Positions 47,038-58,760 are shown, numbered from the stretch's first letter. The stretch: DNA of 64,000 bases from Serratia nematodiphila DZ0503SBS1 (GCF_000738675.1 NZ_JPUX01000002.1:682001-746000); one strand, 5' to 3'. Numbers and translations: made by a program. The notes: generated from the sequence alone by a model not told the origin.

Positions 47038-47824
47038 TTTTCAGCGCTCCTTCACGAACTTTTTTCAGGAACGGGCCGAAGCCGTGCTCGCCCAACCAGA
47101 AATCAAACGTATGCTGCACGCCGTTGGAGGTCAGCGTGGCGCCGGACAGGCCATCCACCCCGTGTACGTCCCCCTGACGCGCACCGCCTTTCACCACGCG
47201 GAGCGCCGGCTGGCCGTTGTCGTCGAACAGCTGCTTGCCGACCCACTGCTGGCGCCAGGACGGGTTCTCGACCTCACCGCCCAGCCCCGGGGTTTCCCCC
47301 TGGTCGTAGTAGGTGATGCCCTTGACCGTATTGCCATCGTTATCCAGCGCCACGAAGGCGTACATCATCGACCACAGGCCGGTGCCGTATACCGGCAGTA
47401 CAATCTTGTTCACCTGGCCGCTTTCATCGCGCACCAGATAGATTTCCGCCTGGTTGCTGCGGCGCTTGATGCCGGCCGGATCGTCGCCCGCCGCCAGCGC
47501 CACGCTTTTGGCGTCGTCGCGTAGCGCGGCGCCCAGATCGAACGCCGCCGCCTTGCCGGCGACAAACTCGCCGCTGTTCAGATCCACCAGGCGCGGTTCG
47601 ATGCGCTCGCTGTACAGGCGCTTGACCTGCTCGCTCTCCATTTTCGGCTGCAACAGGCCGGCTACGTCGAGAATATTGCGCTGCTTGTCGAGCAGCTTTC
47701 GCTCCTGCTGTTTGGACTTCAGGCCGACGGCGGAGCCCGCCACCACCACTGAACACACCAGACACAGCAGCAGCACTACCAGCAGCGTTTTACCGATGCC
47801 GTCATTTTTCGCTTCATTCGCCAC
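47030..47824 (-). CDS. nqrC: Na+-NQR subunit C
   Basis: The 264-residue protein has one membrane helix ([17 protein letters not shown]) and a periplasmic domain with the flavinylation motif [10 protein letters not shown], in which Thr230 carries FMN. It overlaps the nqrB end by 11 bp and the nqrD start by 8 bp, indicating coupled translation. Confidence 0.98.
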   Translation of the reverse strand: MANEAKNDGIGKTLLVVLLLCLVCSVVVAGSAVGLKSKQQERKLLDKQRNILDVAGLLQPKMESEQVKRLYSERIEPRLVDLNSGEFVAGKAAAFDLGAALRDDAKSVALAAGDDPAGIKRRSNQAEIYLVRDESGQVNKIVLPVYGTGLWSMMYAFVALDNDGNTVKGITYYDQGETPGLGGEVENPSWRQQWVGKQLFDDNGQPALRVVKGGARQGDVHGVDGLSGATLTSNGVQHTFDFWLGEHGFGPFLKKVREGALKNG

Positions 47825-49055
47825 GGGCTTTTCTCCGCTTGATGTTGGCCTGCACCACCAGGTAATCGAACAGCGGCGCGAACAGGTTGGCGAACAGGAT
47901 CGCCAGCATCATGCCTTCCGGATAGGCGGGGTTGACCACCCTAATCAGCACGCACATCACGCCAATCAGAATGCCGTACCACCATTTCCCCTTATTGGTG
48001 AAGGAGGCGGAAACCGGGTCGGTCGCCATAAAGATCATGCCGAAGGCGAAGCCGCCCAGCACCAGATGCCAGTACCACGGCATGGCGAACATCGGGTTGG
48101 TATCGGAACCGATGGCGTTGAACAGCATGGCGGAAGCCACCATGCCGAGCATTACCCCGGCGACGATGCGCCAGGAGGCCACGCGGCCGAACAGGATAAT
48201 CGCCCCGCCGATCAGGATCATCAGCGTGGACACCTCACCGATCGAGCCGGGAATGTTGCCGAGGAAAGCGTCCATCCAGCTGATGGACTGGCCGGTGGCT
48301 ACGTTGCTCAGACTGTGCGCCCCGCCCGCGCTCCACTGCGCCAGCGGCGTCGCGCCGGAGAAACCGTCCGCGGAAGTCCACACCAGATCGCCGGAGATCT
48401 GCGCCGGATAGGCGAAGAACAGGAAGGCGCGGCCGGCCAGCGCCGGGTTGAGGAAGTTGCGCCCGGTGCCGCCGAAGATCTCTTTGGCCACCACCACGCC
48501 GAAGGTGATGCCCAGCGCGGCCTGCCACAGCGGCAGGGTCGGCGGCACGATCAGCGCGAACAGGATAGAGGTGACAAAGAAACCTTCGTTGACCTCATGC
48601 TTGCGGATAATGGCGAACAGCACTTCCCAGAAGCCGCCGACGACGAACACCACGGCGTAGATCGGCAGGAAGTAACAGGCGCCCAGCACCATTTTGCTGA
48701 CCCAGCCGGCGTCGGCCGCCAGCGAGGCGCCGAGCCACTGCGCCAGGCGATAATGCCAGTCGCCCGCCAACACCTGTTGCAGCGCGTCGCCGCTGTACAG
48801 ATGGTGCAGCGCCGGGATCGCCTGCTGGCCGACGTTGTACATGCCCCAGAACATCGCCGGGAACACCGCCAGCCACACCAGGATCATCATGCGTTTCAAA
48901 TCGATGGCGTCGCGCACGTGCGAAGCGCCGCGCGTCACCGTGCCGGGGGTGTAAAACACCGTGGTGGTCGCTTCATACAGCGGGTACCACTTTTCCAGTT
49001 TGCCGCCCGGCGTGAAGTGATGCTCTATCTTCTCGAAATAATTCTTCAGGCCCAT
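47814..49055 (-). CDS. nqrB: Na+-NQR subunit B
   Basis: The 413-residue membrane subunit carries the covalent FMN at Thr236 ([11 protein letters not shown]) and riboflavin, and contributes the ubiquinone site. [20 protein letters not shown] is the expected N-terminus. It lies 3 bp after nqrA. Confidence 0.98.
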   Translation of the reverse strand: MGLKNYFEKIEHHFTPGGKLEKWYPLYEATTTVFYTPGTVTRGASHVRDAIDLKRMMILVWLAVFPAMFWGMYNVGQQAIPALHHLYSGDALQQVLAGDWHYRLAQWLGASLAADAGWVSKMVLGACYFLPIYAVVFVVGGFWEVLFAIIRKHEVNEGFFVTSILFALIVPPTLPLWQAALGITFGVVVAKEIFGGTGRNFLNPALAGRAFLFFAYPAQISGDLVWTSADGFSGATPLAQWSAGGAHSLSNVATGQSISWMDAFLGNIPGSIGEVSTLMILIGGAIILFGRVASWRIVAGVMLGMVASAMLFNAIGSDTNPMFAMPWYWHLVLGGFAFGMIFMATDPVSASFTNKGKWWYGILIGVMCVLIRVVNPAYPEGMMLAILFANLFAPLFDYLVVQANIKRRKARGE

Positions 49056-49058
49056 CGG

Positions 49059-50408
49059 TTATCCTTCCTGCTCAATCTTGGTCAGCACCTCGCGCAGCAC
49101 CGGCGCGTACTCATACTTGCCGGGGCAAACGAAGGTGCACAGCGCCAGATCTTCCTCGTCCAGCTCCAGACAACCCAGCGCCTGCGCGCTGTCGCTGTCG
49201 CCCGCCAGCAGATCGCGCAGCAGCAGCGTCGGCAAAATATCCAGCGGCATCACCCGCTCGTAGTTGCCGATCGGCACCATGGCGCGCTCGCCGCCGTTGG
49301 TGGTGGTTGAGAAGGCGAACAGTTTGTTCTTCAGGAAGTGGCCCAGCGTGGTGCGGGTAATGGAAAACTTGTTCGGCGAGGGCACGATCCAACCGAACAG
49401 CTCTTTGTCGCGCCCTTCTTCCAGCACCGACACCTGCGAGTGGAAGCGGCCGAGCCAGGCGTTCGGCCCGGCGGCGTGCATGCCGTTCAGCACCGAACCG
49501 GAGATCACCCGATTCTCGCCGCCTTTCAGGCGGCCGGCGGTCAGCTCATCGAGGCTGGCCCCCAGGCGGGTGCGCAGCAGCGCCGGCTGCGCCACCTGCG
49601 GCCCGGCCAGCGCCACCACACGGCGGGTATCGAGCTTGCCGGTGGTGAACAGCGTGCCTATGGCGATCACGTCCTGGTAACCGATGTGCCAAACGGTTTT
49701 CTTCAGGCTGACCGGTTCAAGGAAGTGAATGTGGGTGCCCGCCAGCCCGGCGGGATGCGGGCCGGCAAATTCGCTGTAGGCGATCTGCGGGCCGCTCTGC
49801 TGGCCAACCGAGGCGCCGGCGGCATGGCACACGTGCACCTTGCCCGCCGTCAGGCGCGCCAGCACCACCAGCCCGGCGTTGAACGCCGCCTGCTGTTCGG
49901 CGATGATCACCTGCGGATCGGCGGCCAACGGTTGGGTATCCATCGCGGTGACGAAAATGGCGCGCGGCTCGCTGCCGGGGCTCGGCGTTTTGCTGAACGG
50001 GCGGGTGCGCAGCGCGGTCCACAGGCCGCTGGCGATCAGTTCGCTTTCGACCTGTTCACGCGGCAGCTGGCTCAGTTCACCCAGCGGGTAGTGCGCGAAC
50101 TCGAGCTGATCGTCGCCGCCGTTTTCCAGCGCAATCACCACCGATTGCAATACGCGCCGCTCGCCGCGGTTAATCGCGGCGATGCGGCCGCTGGCGGGTG
50201 CCGTGAAGAAAACCCCGGGGTTTTTCTTGTCTTCGAACAACGCCTGGCCTTTCTTAACGGTATCGCCTTCCTGCACCAGCATGGAGGGGCGCATTCCGAC
50301 ATACTCTTCCCCAAGCAGGGCGACATGCTGAATGTTCGGGCCATCTTGGATCGCCTGAACCGGAACCCCGGCTATCGGCAGATCTAACCCTTTTCTGATC
50401 TTAATCAT
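49059..50408 (-). CDS. nqrA: Na+-NQR subunit A
   Basis: The first gene of the operon encodes a 449-residue soluble subunit ([20 protein letters not shown]) that binds at the cytoplasmic face of NqrB. The six genes nqrABCDEF, then apbE and nqrM, form one leftward unit with gaps or overlaps of at most a few tens of bases. The complex oxidises NADH with ubiquinone and pumps Na+ out of the cell. Confidence 0.98.
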   Translation of the reverse strand: MIKIRKGLDLPIAGVPVQAIQDGPNIQHVALLGEEYVGMRPSMLVQEGDTVKKGQALFEDKKNPGVFFTAPASGRIAAINRGERRVLQSVVIALENGGDDQLEFAHYPLGELSQLPREQVESELIASGLWTALRTRPFSKTPSPGSEPRAIFVTAMDTQPLAADPQVIIAEQQAAFNAGLVVLARLTAGKVHVCHAAGASVGQQSGPQIAYSEFAGPHPAGLAGTHIHFLEPVSLKKTVWHIGYQDVIAIGTLFTTGKLDTRRVVALAGPQVAQPALLRTRLGASLDELTAGRLKGGENRVISGSVLNGMHAAGPNAWLGRFHSQVSVLEEGRDKELFGWIVPSPNKFSITRTTLGHFLKNKLFAFSTTTNGGERAMVPIGNYERVMPLDILPTLLLRDLLAGDSDSAQALGCLELDEEDLALCTFVCPGKYEYAPVLREVLTKIEQEG

Positions 50409-50963
50409 AGGATTTATACGATGTAGTTTGGTTTACACGTCTGCCCGGCCCCAGAGGCGGGTGCGGGCGATGCCAGGATTGCCGGGCAGTGCGCACGACG
50501 GCACGCCCAACATGAACTTTCTCGCAGTGAATATATGGGGTAACGCGCATTCCCTTGATTCCCCCCCTCTCCGTTATTTGCGTGACAATCGATGTGTTAA
50601 CGGCCTGTAGCCAAATAACCATCGAAACGGCCGGGTTATATGCCATAACCCCCGCCGCTTCAATCGCTACCGCGCGTTAAATTGAAGAGAGAATATTAAC
50701 ATTGTTCGCAACATTGTTCTGCGTTCCGTCGTGACTTGGGTCAAGCAAACGCAATTAAATTTCGCCTGTTTTTCACTACTTATCGTTAAAATCTGCCGGT
50801 CATTTCACTTTTATCGAGCTTTGTCGTTTTTTTATACATATCACGTATTGCTAAAAATAAACGCGCTGGTAATCTGGCGGTGTTTTGCAGCAGTAAAAAC
50901 AATAATCAGTGGCATGCTGGCCAGGTTGATTGCGCCGGCAGATAAATATAAGCAGGAATTATA
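50409..50963. other. Promoter region between nqrA and yafK
   Basis: About 555 bp, GC-rich on the nqr side and AT-rich toward yafK. Presumably holds both divergent promoters and the nqr leader. No gene, RNA or clear operator recognised. Confidence 0.5.
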
Positions 50964-51734
50964 ATGAGCAAAATCGCGCTGTTGTTTGCGATGCTTGTTT
51001 CTATGCCGATGATCACGGCCTGCAGCGCCAGCGAGCAGGTACCCGAAGCGCCGGTAGTTAAACAGCAATTATTGGGTTCGCCGGTCTATATTCAGATCTT
51101 CAAAGAGGAACGCAAGCTGGAATTGTATGCCAGAATGGGCAATGAATTCCGCCTGGTCAACACGTTCCCGATCTGTAATTTCTCCGGCGGGCTGGGTCCT
51201 AAACGTCGTGAAGGCGACTTTAAAAGTCCTGAAGGCTTTTATAGCGTTGACGCGCGCCATCTGAAACCCGACAGCAAGTATTATCGGGCGATCAATATCG
51301 GTTTCCCTAACGATTACGATAAGTCGCAGGGCTATTCCGGCGCTTATCTGATGATCCACGGCGAATGTAAATCGATCGGCTGTTACGCGATGACCAACAC
51401 CTATATGGATGAGATCTATCGCTACGTCGAAGCCGCCTTCGCCTATGGCCAAAGCCGCGTCGACATCAGCATCTACCCGTTCCGCATGACCGAACAGAAC
51501 CTGAAACGCCATGCGTCATCCAGCTATATCGCCTTCTGGCGCCAGCTGAAGCCGGGCTACGATTACTTCGCGAAGAACCGCCAACCGCCGACAATGGGCG
51601 TGGTCAATGGCCAGTACGTCTTGGGCCAACCGCTGATGAGCAGCGGCGGCATGATGACGCAGTACGCGTCAGCCAGCCCGACGCCCAACACCAACCCCTT
51701 CGCTCAGAACAAGCCGCTCACCGAAGTGAAATAA
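50964..51734 (+). CDS. dpaA: YafK/DpaA, L,D-transpeptidase-fold murein-Lpp amidase
   Basis: The 256-residue secreted protein has an N-terminal signal with a possible lipobox (ITACSA) and the YkuD core with [14 protein letters not shown], where the Cys is the nucleophile. E. coli YafK (DpaA, LdtF) detaches Braun lipoprotein from peptidoglycan. AGGAATT precedes the ATG. Its last 66 bp overlap the yafJ 3' end on the other strand. Confidence 0.92.
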   Translation: MSKIALLFAMLVSMPMITACSASEQVPEAPVVKQQLLGSPVYIQIFKEERKLELYARMGNEFRLVNTFPICNFSGGLGPKRREGDFKSPEGFYSVDARHLKPDSKYYRAINIGFPNDYDKSQGYSGAYLMIHGECKSIGCYAMTNTYMDEIYRYVEAAFAYGQSRVDISIYPFRMTEQNLKRHASSSYIAFWRQLKPGYDYFAKNRQPPTMGVVNGQYVLGQPLMSSGGMMTQYASASPTPNTNPFAQNKPLTEVK

Positions 51735-52472
51735 CGCGAACTCGCCTGGCTCAATCTTGTGCCAGGTTTCGTTGGCGGTCAGCGGTTGGGTGGCAATCAC
51801 CGTGACCACATCGTTCGGTGTGGTCTGTTGCTGAAAATCAATCTCCACGTCCTGATCAAGCAACGTCGCCTTGCCGAACGGCGCGCGGCGCGTGATCCAA
51901 TACAGGTTGGTGGAACAATACGCCATCACGAAGCGCCCGTCCGACAACAGCATATTGAATACCCCTTTCTTGCGCAGCTGGCTCGCCAACAGGCCAATGT
52001 AGCGGAATACCGCCGGCCACTGGCTCGGGGTGCGCGGATATTTCAGCGCCAGCTGGTGCAGCAGCCAGCAGAACGCGTATTCGCTGTCGGTCTGGCCGAC
52101 CGGGCGGAACGTGCCGGTATCCAGCTGGCGATAGCCTTTCAATTGGCCGTTGTGCGCATAGGTCCAGTTGCGGCCCCACAGTTCACGGGTGAACGGATGG
52201 GTGTTTTCCAACGCCACTTCGCCGCGGTTGGCCTGGCGAATATGGGACACCACCGCGCAAGACTTGATCGGGTAGTCCTGCACCAGGCGGGCGATCGGCG
52301 AGTTGAAGCTCGGCTGCGGATCCTTGAATGTACGGCAGCCGTTCCCTTCATAGAAGGTAATGCCCCAGCCATCCTTATGCGGCCCGGTGCGGCCGCCGCG
52401 CTGTACCAGGCCGGTAAAGCTGAAGCAGATATCGGTCGGTACGTTTGCGCTCATCCCGAGCAGTTCACACAT
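51669..52472 (-). CDS. yafJ: YafJ, class II glutamine amidotransferase-like protein
   Basis: From [20 protein letters not shown] the product is about 267 residues. The N-terminal Cys2 exposed after Met removal is the Ntn nucleophile, and [15 protein letters not shown] with [11 protein letters not shown] and NTHPF are GATase_6/4 motifs. There is no synthase domain, so the acceptor is unknown. A start three codons upstream is less likely because Cys must be residue 2. Converges with and overlaps yafK. Confidence 0.95.
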   Translation of the reverse strand: MCELLGMSANVPTDICFSFTGLVQRGGRTGPHKDGWGITFYEGNGCRTFKDPQPSFNSPIARLVQDYPIKSCAVVSHIRQANRGEVALENTHPFTRELWGRNWTYAHNGQLKGYRQLDTGTFRPVGQTDSEYAFCWLLHQLALKYPRTPSQWPAVFRYIGLLASQLRKKGVFNMLLSDGRFVMAYCSTNLYWITRRAPFGKATLLDQDVEIDFQQQTTPNDVVTVIATQPLTANETWHKIEPGEFALFHFGERLVLSEGVGVGRRAG

Positions 52473-52573
52473 CGCCAGCACTCCTTAACCACACTGACAC
52501 AGGCTGTGCGGGCACGGCATACATGCGGCGCCCGCAGTCTTATTCATGGGGAGCCGCAGCCCCCCGAAGGCTA

Positions 52574-53155
52574 TTACGCCTTAACCATCTCTTTTTCGAT
52601 CAGCTGAATCAAGATGTGAATCGCTTTAATATGGATTTCCTGAATGCGATCGGCGTAACCGAAGTGCGGCACGCGAATTTCCACATCGGCGGAACCCGCC
52701 ATCTTGCCGCCGTCCTTGCCGGTCAGGGTGATCACTTTCATCCCCTTGGCACGCGCCGCGTCGATAGCCTTGATGATGTTGCCGGAGTTGCCGGAGGTGG
52801 AAATGCCCAGCAGCACGTCGCCTTCGCGGCCCACCGCTTCCACATAGCGCGAGAACACATACTCATAGCCGAAGTCGTTGCTGACGCAGGACAGGTGGCT
52901 CACGTCCGAGATGGCAATCGCCGGGTAGCCCGGGCGGTTTTCGCGGTAGCGGCCGGTCAGCTCTTCGGCGAAATGCATCGCGTCGCAATGGGAACCGCCG
53001 TTGCCGCAGGAAATCACTTTACCGCCGGCTTTGAAGGAATCCGCCAGCAGCACCGCCGCGCGTTGGATGGCGTCGATGTTGGCGTCGTCATTGATAAATT
53101 TCGCCAGGGTATCAGCCGCTTCGTTCAGTTCACTGCGAATAAGGTCGTGGTACAT
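52574..53155 (-). CDS. gmhA: Sedoheptulose 7-phosphate isomerase
   Basis: GmhA makes D-glycero-D-manno-heptose 7-phosphate for the LPS inner core. The 193-residue SIS-fold protein ([20 protein letters not shown]) has [20 protein letters not shown] with the catalytic Glu and [15 protein letters not shown] with the partner His. Its place between yafJ and fadE is as in E. coli. Confidence 0.98.
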   Translation of the reverse strand: MYHDLIRSELNEAADTLAKFINDDANIDAIQRAAVLLADSFKAGGKVISCGNGGSHCDAMHFAEELTGRYRENRPGYPAIAISDVSHLSCVSNDFGYEYVFSRYVEAVGREGDVLLGISTSGNSGNIIKAIDAARAKGMKVITLTGKDGGKMAGSADVEIRVPHFGYADRIQEIHIKAIHILIQLIEKEMVKA

Positions 53156-53376
53156 GAGGAACCTCTTGTTATCGTCAAATCTTCCGCTCCGCAGTGTACC
53201 GGATCGCGGAAACAGCGAGAAGCATTCTCAGCCAAACAGCGCGTCGGTTAAGGAAGCGGAGAGGTTTTTGATGATTGGTGCTGTCAGTTTGTGACCTGAG
53301 TTGTAATTAAACTGTAAACGCATTGATAAAAATTCTGCCTTGTACTAAAACCTATTACATACACACAACAGGTCAG

Positions 53377-53393
53377 ACCTCTTACTACTTCGG
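53377..53393. promoter_or_regulatory. FadR-like operator before fadE
   Basis: AACAGGTCAGACCTCTT has the FadR-type core AGGTC-A-GACCT and lies 8 bp before the fadE ATG, next to the ribosome site. FadR repression of fadE in the absence of long-chain acyl-CoA is established in E. coli; its use here is inferred. Confidence 0.6.
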
Positions 53394-53401
53394 AGCTTCT
53401 T

Positions 53402-55858
53402 ATGATGGTTCTTAGTATCGTCGTTTTCCTGGCTCTCCTCGGCGTGGTGTTCTACCACCGAGTGAACCTTACCCTCAGCAGCCTGATCCTGGTGGCGTAC
53501 ACCGCCGCCATGGGCGCGATCGGCCTGTGGAGCTTCTGGCTGTTGCTGCCGCTGGCGATCGTGCTGCTGCCGCTGAACCTTTCCTCTGTGCGTCGCTCTC
53601 TGCTCTCCGCGCCGGCGCTGCGCGCCTTCCGCAAGGTGATGCCGCCGATGTCCACCACCGAGAAGGAAGCGATCGACGCGGGCACCACCTGGTGGGAAGG
53701 CGATCTGTTCCGCGGTGCGCCGGACTGGAACAAGCTGCACAGCTACCCGAAACCGCGCCTGACGGAAGAAGAGCAGGCGTTTATCGACGGCCCGGTGGAA
53801 GAAGCCTGCCGCATGGCCAACGACTTCCAGATCACCCATGAACTGGCCGATCTGCCGCCTGAACTCTGGGCGTACCTGAAAGAACACCGTTTCTTCGCGA
53901 TGATCATCAAGAAAGAGTACGGCGGCCTGGAATTCTCCCCTTACGCTCAGGCGATGGTGCTGCAAAAACTGGCCGGCGTTTCCGGCATCCTGGCGATCAC
54001 CGTCGGCGTGCCAAACTCCCTCGGCCCGGGCGAACTGCTGCAGCACTACGGTACCGAAGAACAGAAAAACCACTACCTGCCGGGCCTGGCGCGCGGCGAC
54101 GAAATCCCTTGCTTCGCGCTGACCAGCCCGGAAGCGGGTTCCGATGCCGGCGCGATCCCGGACGTGGGCACCGTGTGCATGGGCGAATGGCAAGGCAAGC
54201 AGGTGCTGGGCATGCGCCTGACCTGGAACAAGCGCTACATCACGCTGGCGCCGGTCGCCACCGTACTGGGCCTGGCGTTCAAACTGCATGACCCGAACCG
54301 CCTGCTGAGCGACAACGAATCCCCGGGCATCACCTGTGCGCTGATCCCGACCAGCACGCCGGGCGTGGAAATCGGCAACCGCCACTTCCCGCTGAACGTG
54401 CCGTTCCAGAACGGCCCGACCCGCGGCACCGACGTGTTCGTGCCGATCGATTACATCATCGGCGGGCCGAAAATGGCCGGCCAGGGCTGGCGCATGCTGG
54501 TTGAATGTCTGTCGGTCGGTCGCGGCATCACCCTGCCGTCCAACTCCACCGGCAGCCTGAAATCCATCGCCCTGGCGACCGGCGCCTACGCGCACATTCG
54601 CCGTCAGTTCAAGATCTCCATCGGCAAGATGGAAGGGATCGAAGAACCGTTGGCGCGCATCGCCGGCAACACCTATGTGATGGACGCCGCCGCTTCGCTG
54701 ATCACCTATGCGCTGGTGCAGGGCGAGAAACCGGCCGTGCTGTCGGCCATCGTCAAATACCACTGTACGCACCGCGGCCAGCAGTCGATCGTTGACGCCA
54801 TGGACATCGCCGGCGGTAAAGGCATCATGCTGGGCGAATCCAACTTCCTGGCTCGCGCCTATCAGGGCGCACCAATCGCCATCACGGTGGAAGGCGCGAA
54901 CATCCTGACTCGGACCATGATGATCTTCGGCCAGGGCGCGATCCGCTGCCATCCTTATGTGCTGGATGAAATGGCGGCGGCGCAGAACAACGATCTGAAC
55001 GCCTTCGATAAATCGCTGTTCGGTCACCTGGGCCACGTCGGCAGCAACAAGGTACGCAGCTTCTGGCTGGGCCTGACCAACGGCCGCACCAGCGCCACGC
55101 CAACCAAGGACGCGACCCGCCGTTACTATCAACAGTTGAACCGCCTGAGCGCCAACCTGGCGCTGCTGTCGGACGTTTCCATGGGCGTGCTGGGCGGCAG
55201 CCTGAAGCGCCGTGAGCGCATCTCCGCTCGCCTGGGGGATATCCTCAGCCAGATGTACCTGGCTTCCGCCGTGCTGAAACGCTTTGACGACGAAGGCCGT
55301 CAGAAAGAAGATCTGCCGCTGGTGCATTGGGGCGTGCAAGACAGCCTGCATAAAGCCGAACAGGCGCTGGATGATCTGCTGCGCAACTTCCCGAACCGCT
55401 TTATCGCCGGCGCGCTGCGCTTCGTGGTCTTCCCGTTCGGCCGCGTGCATACCGCACCGTCCGATCGCCTGGATCATCAGCTGGCCAAGATCCTGCAGGT
55501 GCCTTCCGCCACCCGCAGCCGTCTGGGACGCGGCCAGTACCTGACGCCGAGCGAGCATAACCCAATCGGCCTGCTGGAAGCGGCGCTGGCCGACGTGATG
55601 GCCGCCGAGCCGATTCACGAACGCCTGTGCAAGGCGGTCGGCAAAAACCTGCCGTTCACCCGTCTGGATCGTTTGGCGGAGCGCGCGCTGGAAGAAGGCA
55701 AGATCAGCGCCGACGAGGCGAAGATCCTGGTGAAAGCCGAAGAGAGCCGCCTGCGCTCCATCAACGTGGACGACTTTGCGCCGGATGCGCTGGCGGCCGC
55801 CAAGCCGGAAAAGCCGGCGGCGCAGTCTAAGCGCCAGCAGCAGACCGAAGCGGCTTAA
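53402..55858 (+). CDS. fadE: Acyl-CoA dehydrogenase FadE
   Basis: FadE performs the first oxidation in fatty-acid beta-oxidation with FAD. The 818-residue product (E. coli 814) has two N-terminal membrane segments ([17 protein letters not shown] and [19 protein letters not shown]), the dehydrogenase core with [20 protein letters not shown], and the long DUF1974 C-terminal domain ending in an Ala/Lys/Gln-rich tail. Divergent from gmhA and followed by a terminator. Confidence 0.98.
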   Translation: MMVLSIVVFLALLGVVFYHRVNLTLSSLILVAYTAAMGAIGLWSFWLLLPLAIVLLPLNLSSVRRSLLSAPALRAFRKVMPPMSTTEKEAIDAGTTWWEGDLFRGAPDWNKLHSYPKPRLTEEEQAFIDGPVEEACRMANDFQITHELADLPPELWAYLKEHRFFAMIIKKEYGGLEFSPYAQAMVLQKLAGVSGILAITVGVPNSLGPGELLQHYGTEEQKNHYLPGLARGDEIPCFALTSPEAGSDAGAIPDVGTVCMGEWQGKQVLGMRLTWNKRYITLAPVATVLGLAFKLHDPNRLLSDNESPGITCALIPTSTPGVEIGNRHFPLNVPFQNGPTRGTDVFVPIDYIIGGPKMAGQGWRMLVECLSVGRGITLPSNSTGSLKSIALATGAYAHIRRQFKISIGKMEGIEEPLARIAGNTYVMDAAASLITYALVQGEKPAVLSAIVKYHCTHRGQQSIVDAMDIAGGKGIMLGESNFLARAYQGAPIAITVEGANILTRTMMIFGQGAIRCHPYVLDEMAAAQNNDLNAFDKSLFGHLGHVGSNKVRSFWLGLTNGRTSATPTKDATRRYYQQLNRLSANLALLSDVSMGVLGGSLKRRERISARLGDILSQMYLASAVLKRFDDEGRQKEDLPLVHWGVQDSLHKAEQALDDLLRNFPNRFIAGALRFVVFPFGRVHTAPSDRLDHQLAKILQVPSATRSRLGRGQYLTPSEHNPIGLLEAALADVMAAEPIHERLCKAVGKNLPFTRLDRLAERALEEGKISADEAKILVKAEESRLRSINVDDFAPDALAAAKPEKPAAQSKRQQQTEAA

Positions 55859-55876
55859 GGTTCACTTCACGTATCC

Positions 55877-55905
55877 AAGGGGCGATCATCATCGCCCCTT
55901 TTTCT
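55877..55905 (+). terminator. Terminator after fadE
   Basis: AAGGGGCGAT and ATCGCCCCTT pair around a 4-base loop and run into T-rich sequence. Confidence 0.85.
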
Positions 55906-56021
55906 TTTGCTTTCATGACAAACTGCGCACCGCGCCGCAGGTTGGCGCAACGGCGGATTTAACGGGAAGGAAGTTCGGGTAGACTGCGCAGCGGGTGCTC
56001 TGGATCTTTCTGTCCGGCGCC

Positions 56022-56100
56022 TTGGCAAAGGAGAGAAAGAGAAAGGCCCCGAGTCGATATTATCAACCCGAGGCCACTCTGATGCCTAGCAACATCAGGT
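56022..56100 (-). ncRNA. Sok-like antisense RNA
   Basis: On the minus strand GGCCTCGGGT...ACTCGGGGCC followed by TTTCTCTTTCT is a terminator hairpin in the place where Sok RNAs end, opposite the leader of a hok-type gene. The 5' end near 56,100 is a guess. It would block translation of the toxin mRNA by pairing with its leader. Confidence 0.55.
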
Positions 56101-56142
56101 TAGCCTCTTACCCGCCGCAAGGCAAGGATAGGGAGGTCAAAA

Positions 56143-56295
56143 ATGCAGCAAAAACGGGTCGTGCTTAAACTGGTGATCGTCTGTATGACGCTGATCGCGT
56201 TCATCTGGCTCACCCGCGGTTCGCTGTGCGAACTGCGCATCAGGTTGGGAGACTCGGAGGTTGCGGCCACTTTGGCTTACGAATCCGAACGGTAA
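56143..56295 (+). CDS. Hok/Gef-family small membrane toxin
   Basis: The 50-residue product has the Hok layout: basic N-terminus (MQQKRVVLK), one membrane helix (VIVCMTLIAFIWL), then TRGSLCELRIRLGDSEVAAT and LAYESER. LCE-x-RI-x-x-G and AYES are family signatures. Overexpressed Hok proteins depolarise the inner membrane. AGGGAGG lies before the ATG. The 100-bp leader is structured and probably carries a mok-like control frame and the Sok target. A GC-rich hairpin (56,302-56,330) ends the message. Confidence 0.85.
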   Translation: MQQKRVVLKLVIVCMTLIAFIWLTRGSLCELRIRLGDSEVAATLAYESER

Positions 56296-56301
56296 GGCAA
56301 C

Positions 56302-56330
56302 CCAACGGCGGGGTTCGCCCCGCCCGTTGG
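56302..56330. terminator. GC-rich hairpin between hok-like gene and mtnK
   Basis: CCAACGGCGGGG and CCCCGCCCGTTGG pair around TTCG with one bulge. No T-run follows on either strand, so it may be a processing or stability structure of the hok message and also help end mtnK transcription. Confidence 0.5.
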
Positions 56331-56368
56331 CTGATGATGTCAGGCAGGATCCACGAGCACCCGCCTTT

Positions 56369-57568
56369 TCAGCCTTGCTGACGAATACGCGCCAACAGCG
56401 CATCGATATGCTCGATCTGCGGCGCATTGACGATCAGCGTGCGCCCCAAGCCCAGCGCATGACGCTGACAGCCGAGGCGCATGTCGGCGTCGGCGATGCT
56501 GTCCAGATCGGCGACGTGCGCCAGGCCGATAGTGCGCCGAATCAGCTCGGTACCGCAGTACCCTATCGCATCAGTCCAGACCTGCAGCAGGAACTGCTCG
56601 GCGTAACCCGGCGTCGCCAGCGCCGCATCGCGGCTTTGCTGATGGCACAGCGCCAGGAAACGATCGGCAAAGATCAGCCACAGCTCGCGCACATCCTGCA
56701 GACGCTGCTCGCGCCCGGCGGCGGCGTCGCGCGGCCCGAACAGCCCAGGCTGGCCGCAATAGTTGAGCAGCAGATTGCCTAACGCAGTGCCGACATCAAA
56801 ACCGATCGGGCCGTAGAAACCGAATTCAGCGTCGATCGCTTTCAATCGCCCTTCCGCCACGAAAATTGAACCGCTGTGGATATCCCCATGCAACAACGCC
56901 TCCGCCTTGCTGAGGAAGCGGTGTTTCAGGCCGGCGACCGCCAGCTTCAGCGGCGCATCCTCACGCAGCGCCTGCACCTGCGGCAACAGCGCCGCCTCGA
57001 ACTGATTGCGCTCATGGTCGATATAGGGATCGGTAAAGAACAGATCTTCGGTGATCTGGCACAGCTCGGGGTTGGTGAAGCGACTGACTTCCGCCTTTTT
57101 CTGCTGCGCCGGCTGATAAAAATCGGAGGTGTGAAACAACGTCTGCGCCAGGTATTCCGCCAGCTGCCCGGCCGCCAGCGGATGATAGTTCCCCTGCACC
57201 AGTTCACTGCGCCAGATGCGATGATCGGAGAGATCTTCCTGCACCATCACCGCCAACTCGGGATCGTGATGCAAGACTTTTACCGTATGCCGCGGGCAGA
57301 AACCGCCGTGGATCAACAGCGTTTCCGCTTCGATGCGCGCCCGATCCAACGTCAGCGGCCAGGATTCGCCCACGCAGCGCACGTAGGGCAGCGCCTGTTT
57401 GACGATCACCCGGCTCACGCCTTCGCGATCGCGGATCTTGAACACCAGGTTCAGGTTGCCGTCGCCGATCTCGTCGGCGCTGACCAGCGCCTGCGGATCG
57501 GCCACCTGCCCGTATTGGCGGGCGTATTCAACGGCATCGGCAGCCGTAAACGTACGATAAAGCGACAT
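56369..57568 (-). CDS. mtnK: Methylthioribose kinase
   Basis: MtnK phosphorylates 5-methylthioribose with ATP, the entry into methionine salvage. The 399-residue protein ([20 protein letters not shown]) has a kinase-like fold with [16 protein letters not shown] and the catalytic loop [13 protein letters not shown] plus [15 protein letters not shown]. It is divergent from mtnA across a MetJ-box array. Confidence 0.97.
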   Translation of the reverse strand: MSLYRTFTAADAVEYARQYGQVADPQALVSADEIGDGNLNLVFKIRDREGVSRVIVKQALPYVRCVGESWPLTLDRARIEAETLLIHGGFCPRHTVKVLHHDPELAVMVQEDLSDHRIWRSELVQGNYHPLAAGQLAEYLAQTLFHTSDFYQPAQQKKAEVSRFTNPELCQITEDLFFTDPYIDHERNQFEAALLPQVQALREDAPLKLAVAGLKHRFLSKAEALLHGDIHSGSIFVAEGRLKAIDAEFGFYGPIGFDVGTALGNLLLNYCGQPGLFGPRDAAAGREQRLQDVRELWLIFADRFLALCHQQSRDAALATPGYAEQFLLQVWTDAIGYCGTELIRRTIGLAHVADLDSIADADMRLGCQRHALGLGRTLIVNAPQIEHIDALLARIRQQG

Positions 57569-57618
57569 TCCCCAACCCCTCTGTTCTCTCTCGCTGCCCC
57601 CAGCGATTCTGTTTATTT

Positions 57619-57658
57619 AGACGTAAAAGCATTTGGACGTCTATACATCTGGAAGTCA
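57619..57658. promoter_or_regulatory. MetJ operator (met boxes) between mtnK and mtnA
   Basis: Five consecutive 8-mers, AGACGTAA, AAGCATTT, GGACGTCT, ATACATCT and GGAAGTCA, match the AGACGTCT met box at 6, 4, 7, 6 and 5 positions. Tandem, in-phase repeats of this kind bind MetJ with S-adenosylmethionine. The site is in the divergent promoter region. Confidence 0.85.
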
Positions 57659-57714
57659 TGTTGGCAGAATAGCGTTTCAGATGCAATAACCTCGCAACAA
57701 GGAATTAACCGCCG

Positions 57715-58743
57715 ATGCAAGCGCTTAACACCACCAGTTTGACCCTGCAGGACAACCGCCTTTGGATCCTCGATCAGCAAGCCCTGCCGCAGGAAAAGCG
57801 GTGGCGCGCTTGCGACAGCGTGGAGGAGTTGGTCGGGCACATTCACAGCCTGCGGGTGCGCGGCGCACCGCTGATCGGGCTGTCCGCCAGCCTGTTGTTG
57901 GCGCTGCTGGCGGAACGCGGTCTGACGCGCGCCGAGCTGGAGCAGGCGCTGCACACGCTGCGCGCCGCCCGCCCGACGGCGGTTAACCTGATGAACAATC
58001 TGGATCGCATGAAGCTGGCGCTGGCGGAGCCTGACTGGGCGCCGGCGATGGTGAACGAAGCGCTGCGGTTGGTGGAGGAAGATCGCCTGCTGTGCGATCG
58101 CATCGCCGATCGCGGCGCTGGTCTGGTCAAGCCCGGCAGCCGCCTGCTGACCCACTGCAATACCGGCGGGTTGGCCACCGCCGGCGTCGGCACCGCCATC
58201 GGCGTGCTGCTGCGCGCCCACCAGCAGGGCAAGGTGCAACAGGTATGGGTAGATGAAACCCGGCCGCTGCTGCAGGGCGGCCGTCTGACCGCCTGGGAAC
58301 TGGGCGAGCTGGGCATTCCCTATCGCCTGATCTGCGATTCGATGGCCGCCAGCCTGATGGCGCAGGGCCAGGTCGATGCGGTGTGGGTCGGCGCGGATCG
58401 CATCGCCGCCAACGGCGACGTCGCCAACAAGATTGGCACTTACAGCCTGGCGGTGCTGGCGCACTACCATGGCATTCCATTCTACGTGGCCGCCCCGCAC
58501 ACCACCCACGATCCGCACTGTCCGGACGGCGCCGCCATCCCGATCGAGCAGCGAGCAGCAGCCGAAGTCACCGGCGTTTCAGGCAGCTTCGGCGCCTGCC
58601 AGTGGGCGCCGGCCGAGGCGCCGGTCTACAATCCGGCGTTCGACGTCACGCCGGCAAAACTCATCAGCGGGTGGGTGTTCGACAGCGGCGTGATCACGCC
58701 GCAACAGGTTGAAGCGGGGATTTTCCGGCGGACGCTGGGTTAA
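57715..58743 (+). CDS. mtnA: Methylthioribose-1-phosphate isomerase
   Basis: MtnA converts methylthioribose 1-phosphate to methylthioribulose 1-phosphate. The 342-residue protein ([20 protein letters not shown]) is of the eIF2B-alpha-like family and has the catalytic Cys in [15 protein letters not shown] and the Asp in [19 protein letters not shown]. It converges on mtnD. Confidence 0.97.
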   Translation: MQALNTTSLTLQDNRLWILDQQALPQEKRWRACDSVEELVGHIHSLRVRGAPLIGLSASLLLALLAERGLTRAELEQALHTLRAARPTAVNLMNNLDRMKLALAEPDWAPAMVNEALRLVEEDRLLCDRIADRGAGLVKPGSRLLTHCNTGGLATAGVGTAIGVLLRAHQQGKVQQVWVDETRPLLQGGRLTAWELGELGIPYRLICDSMAASLMAQGQVDAVWVGADRIAANGDVANKIGTYSLAVLAHYHGIPFYVAAPHTTHDPHCPDGAAIPIEQRAAAEVTGVSGSFGACQWAPAEAPVYNPAFDVTPAKLISGWVFDSGVITPQQVEAGIFRRTLG

Positions 58744-58760
58744 CGCCCGCCGGTTAACGA

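Noticed and set aside
53345..55618. 757-codon frame opposite fadE
   Set aside because: Antisense shadow of fadE with the same skewed composition.
57569..57714. SAM riboswitch upstream of mtnA
   Set aside because: The leader is short and shows tandem met-box octamers rather than riboswitch helices.
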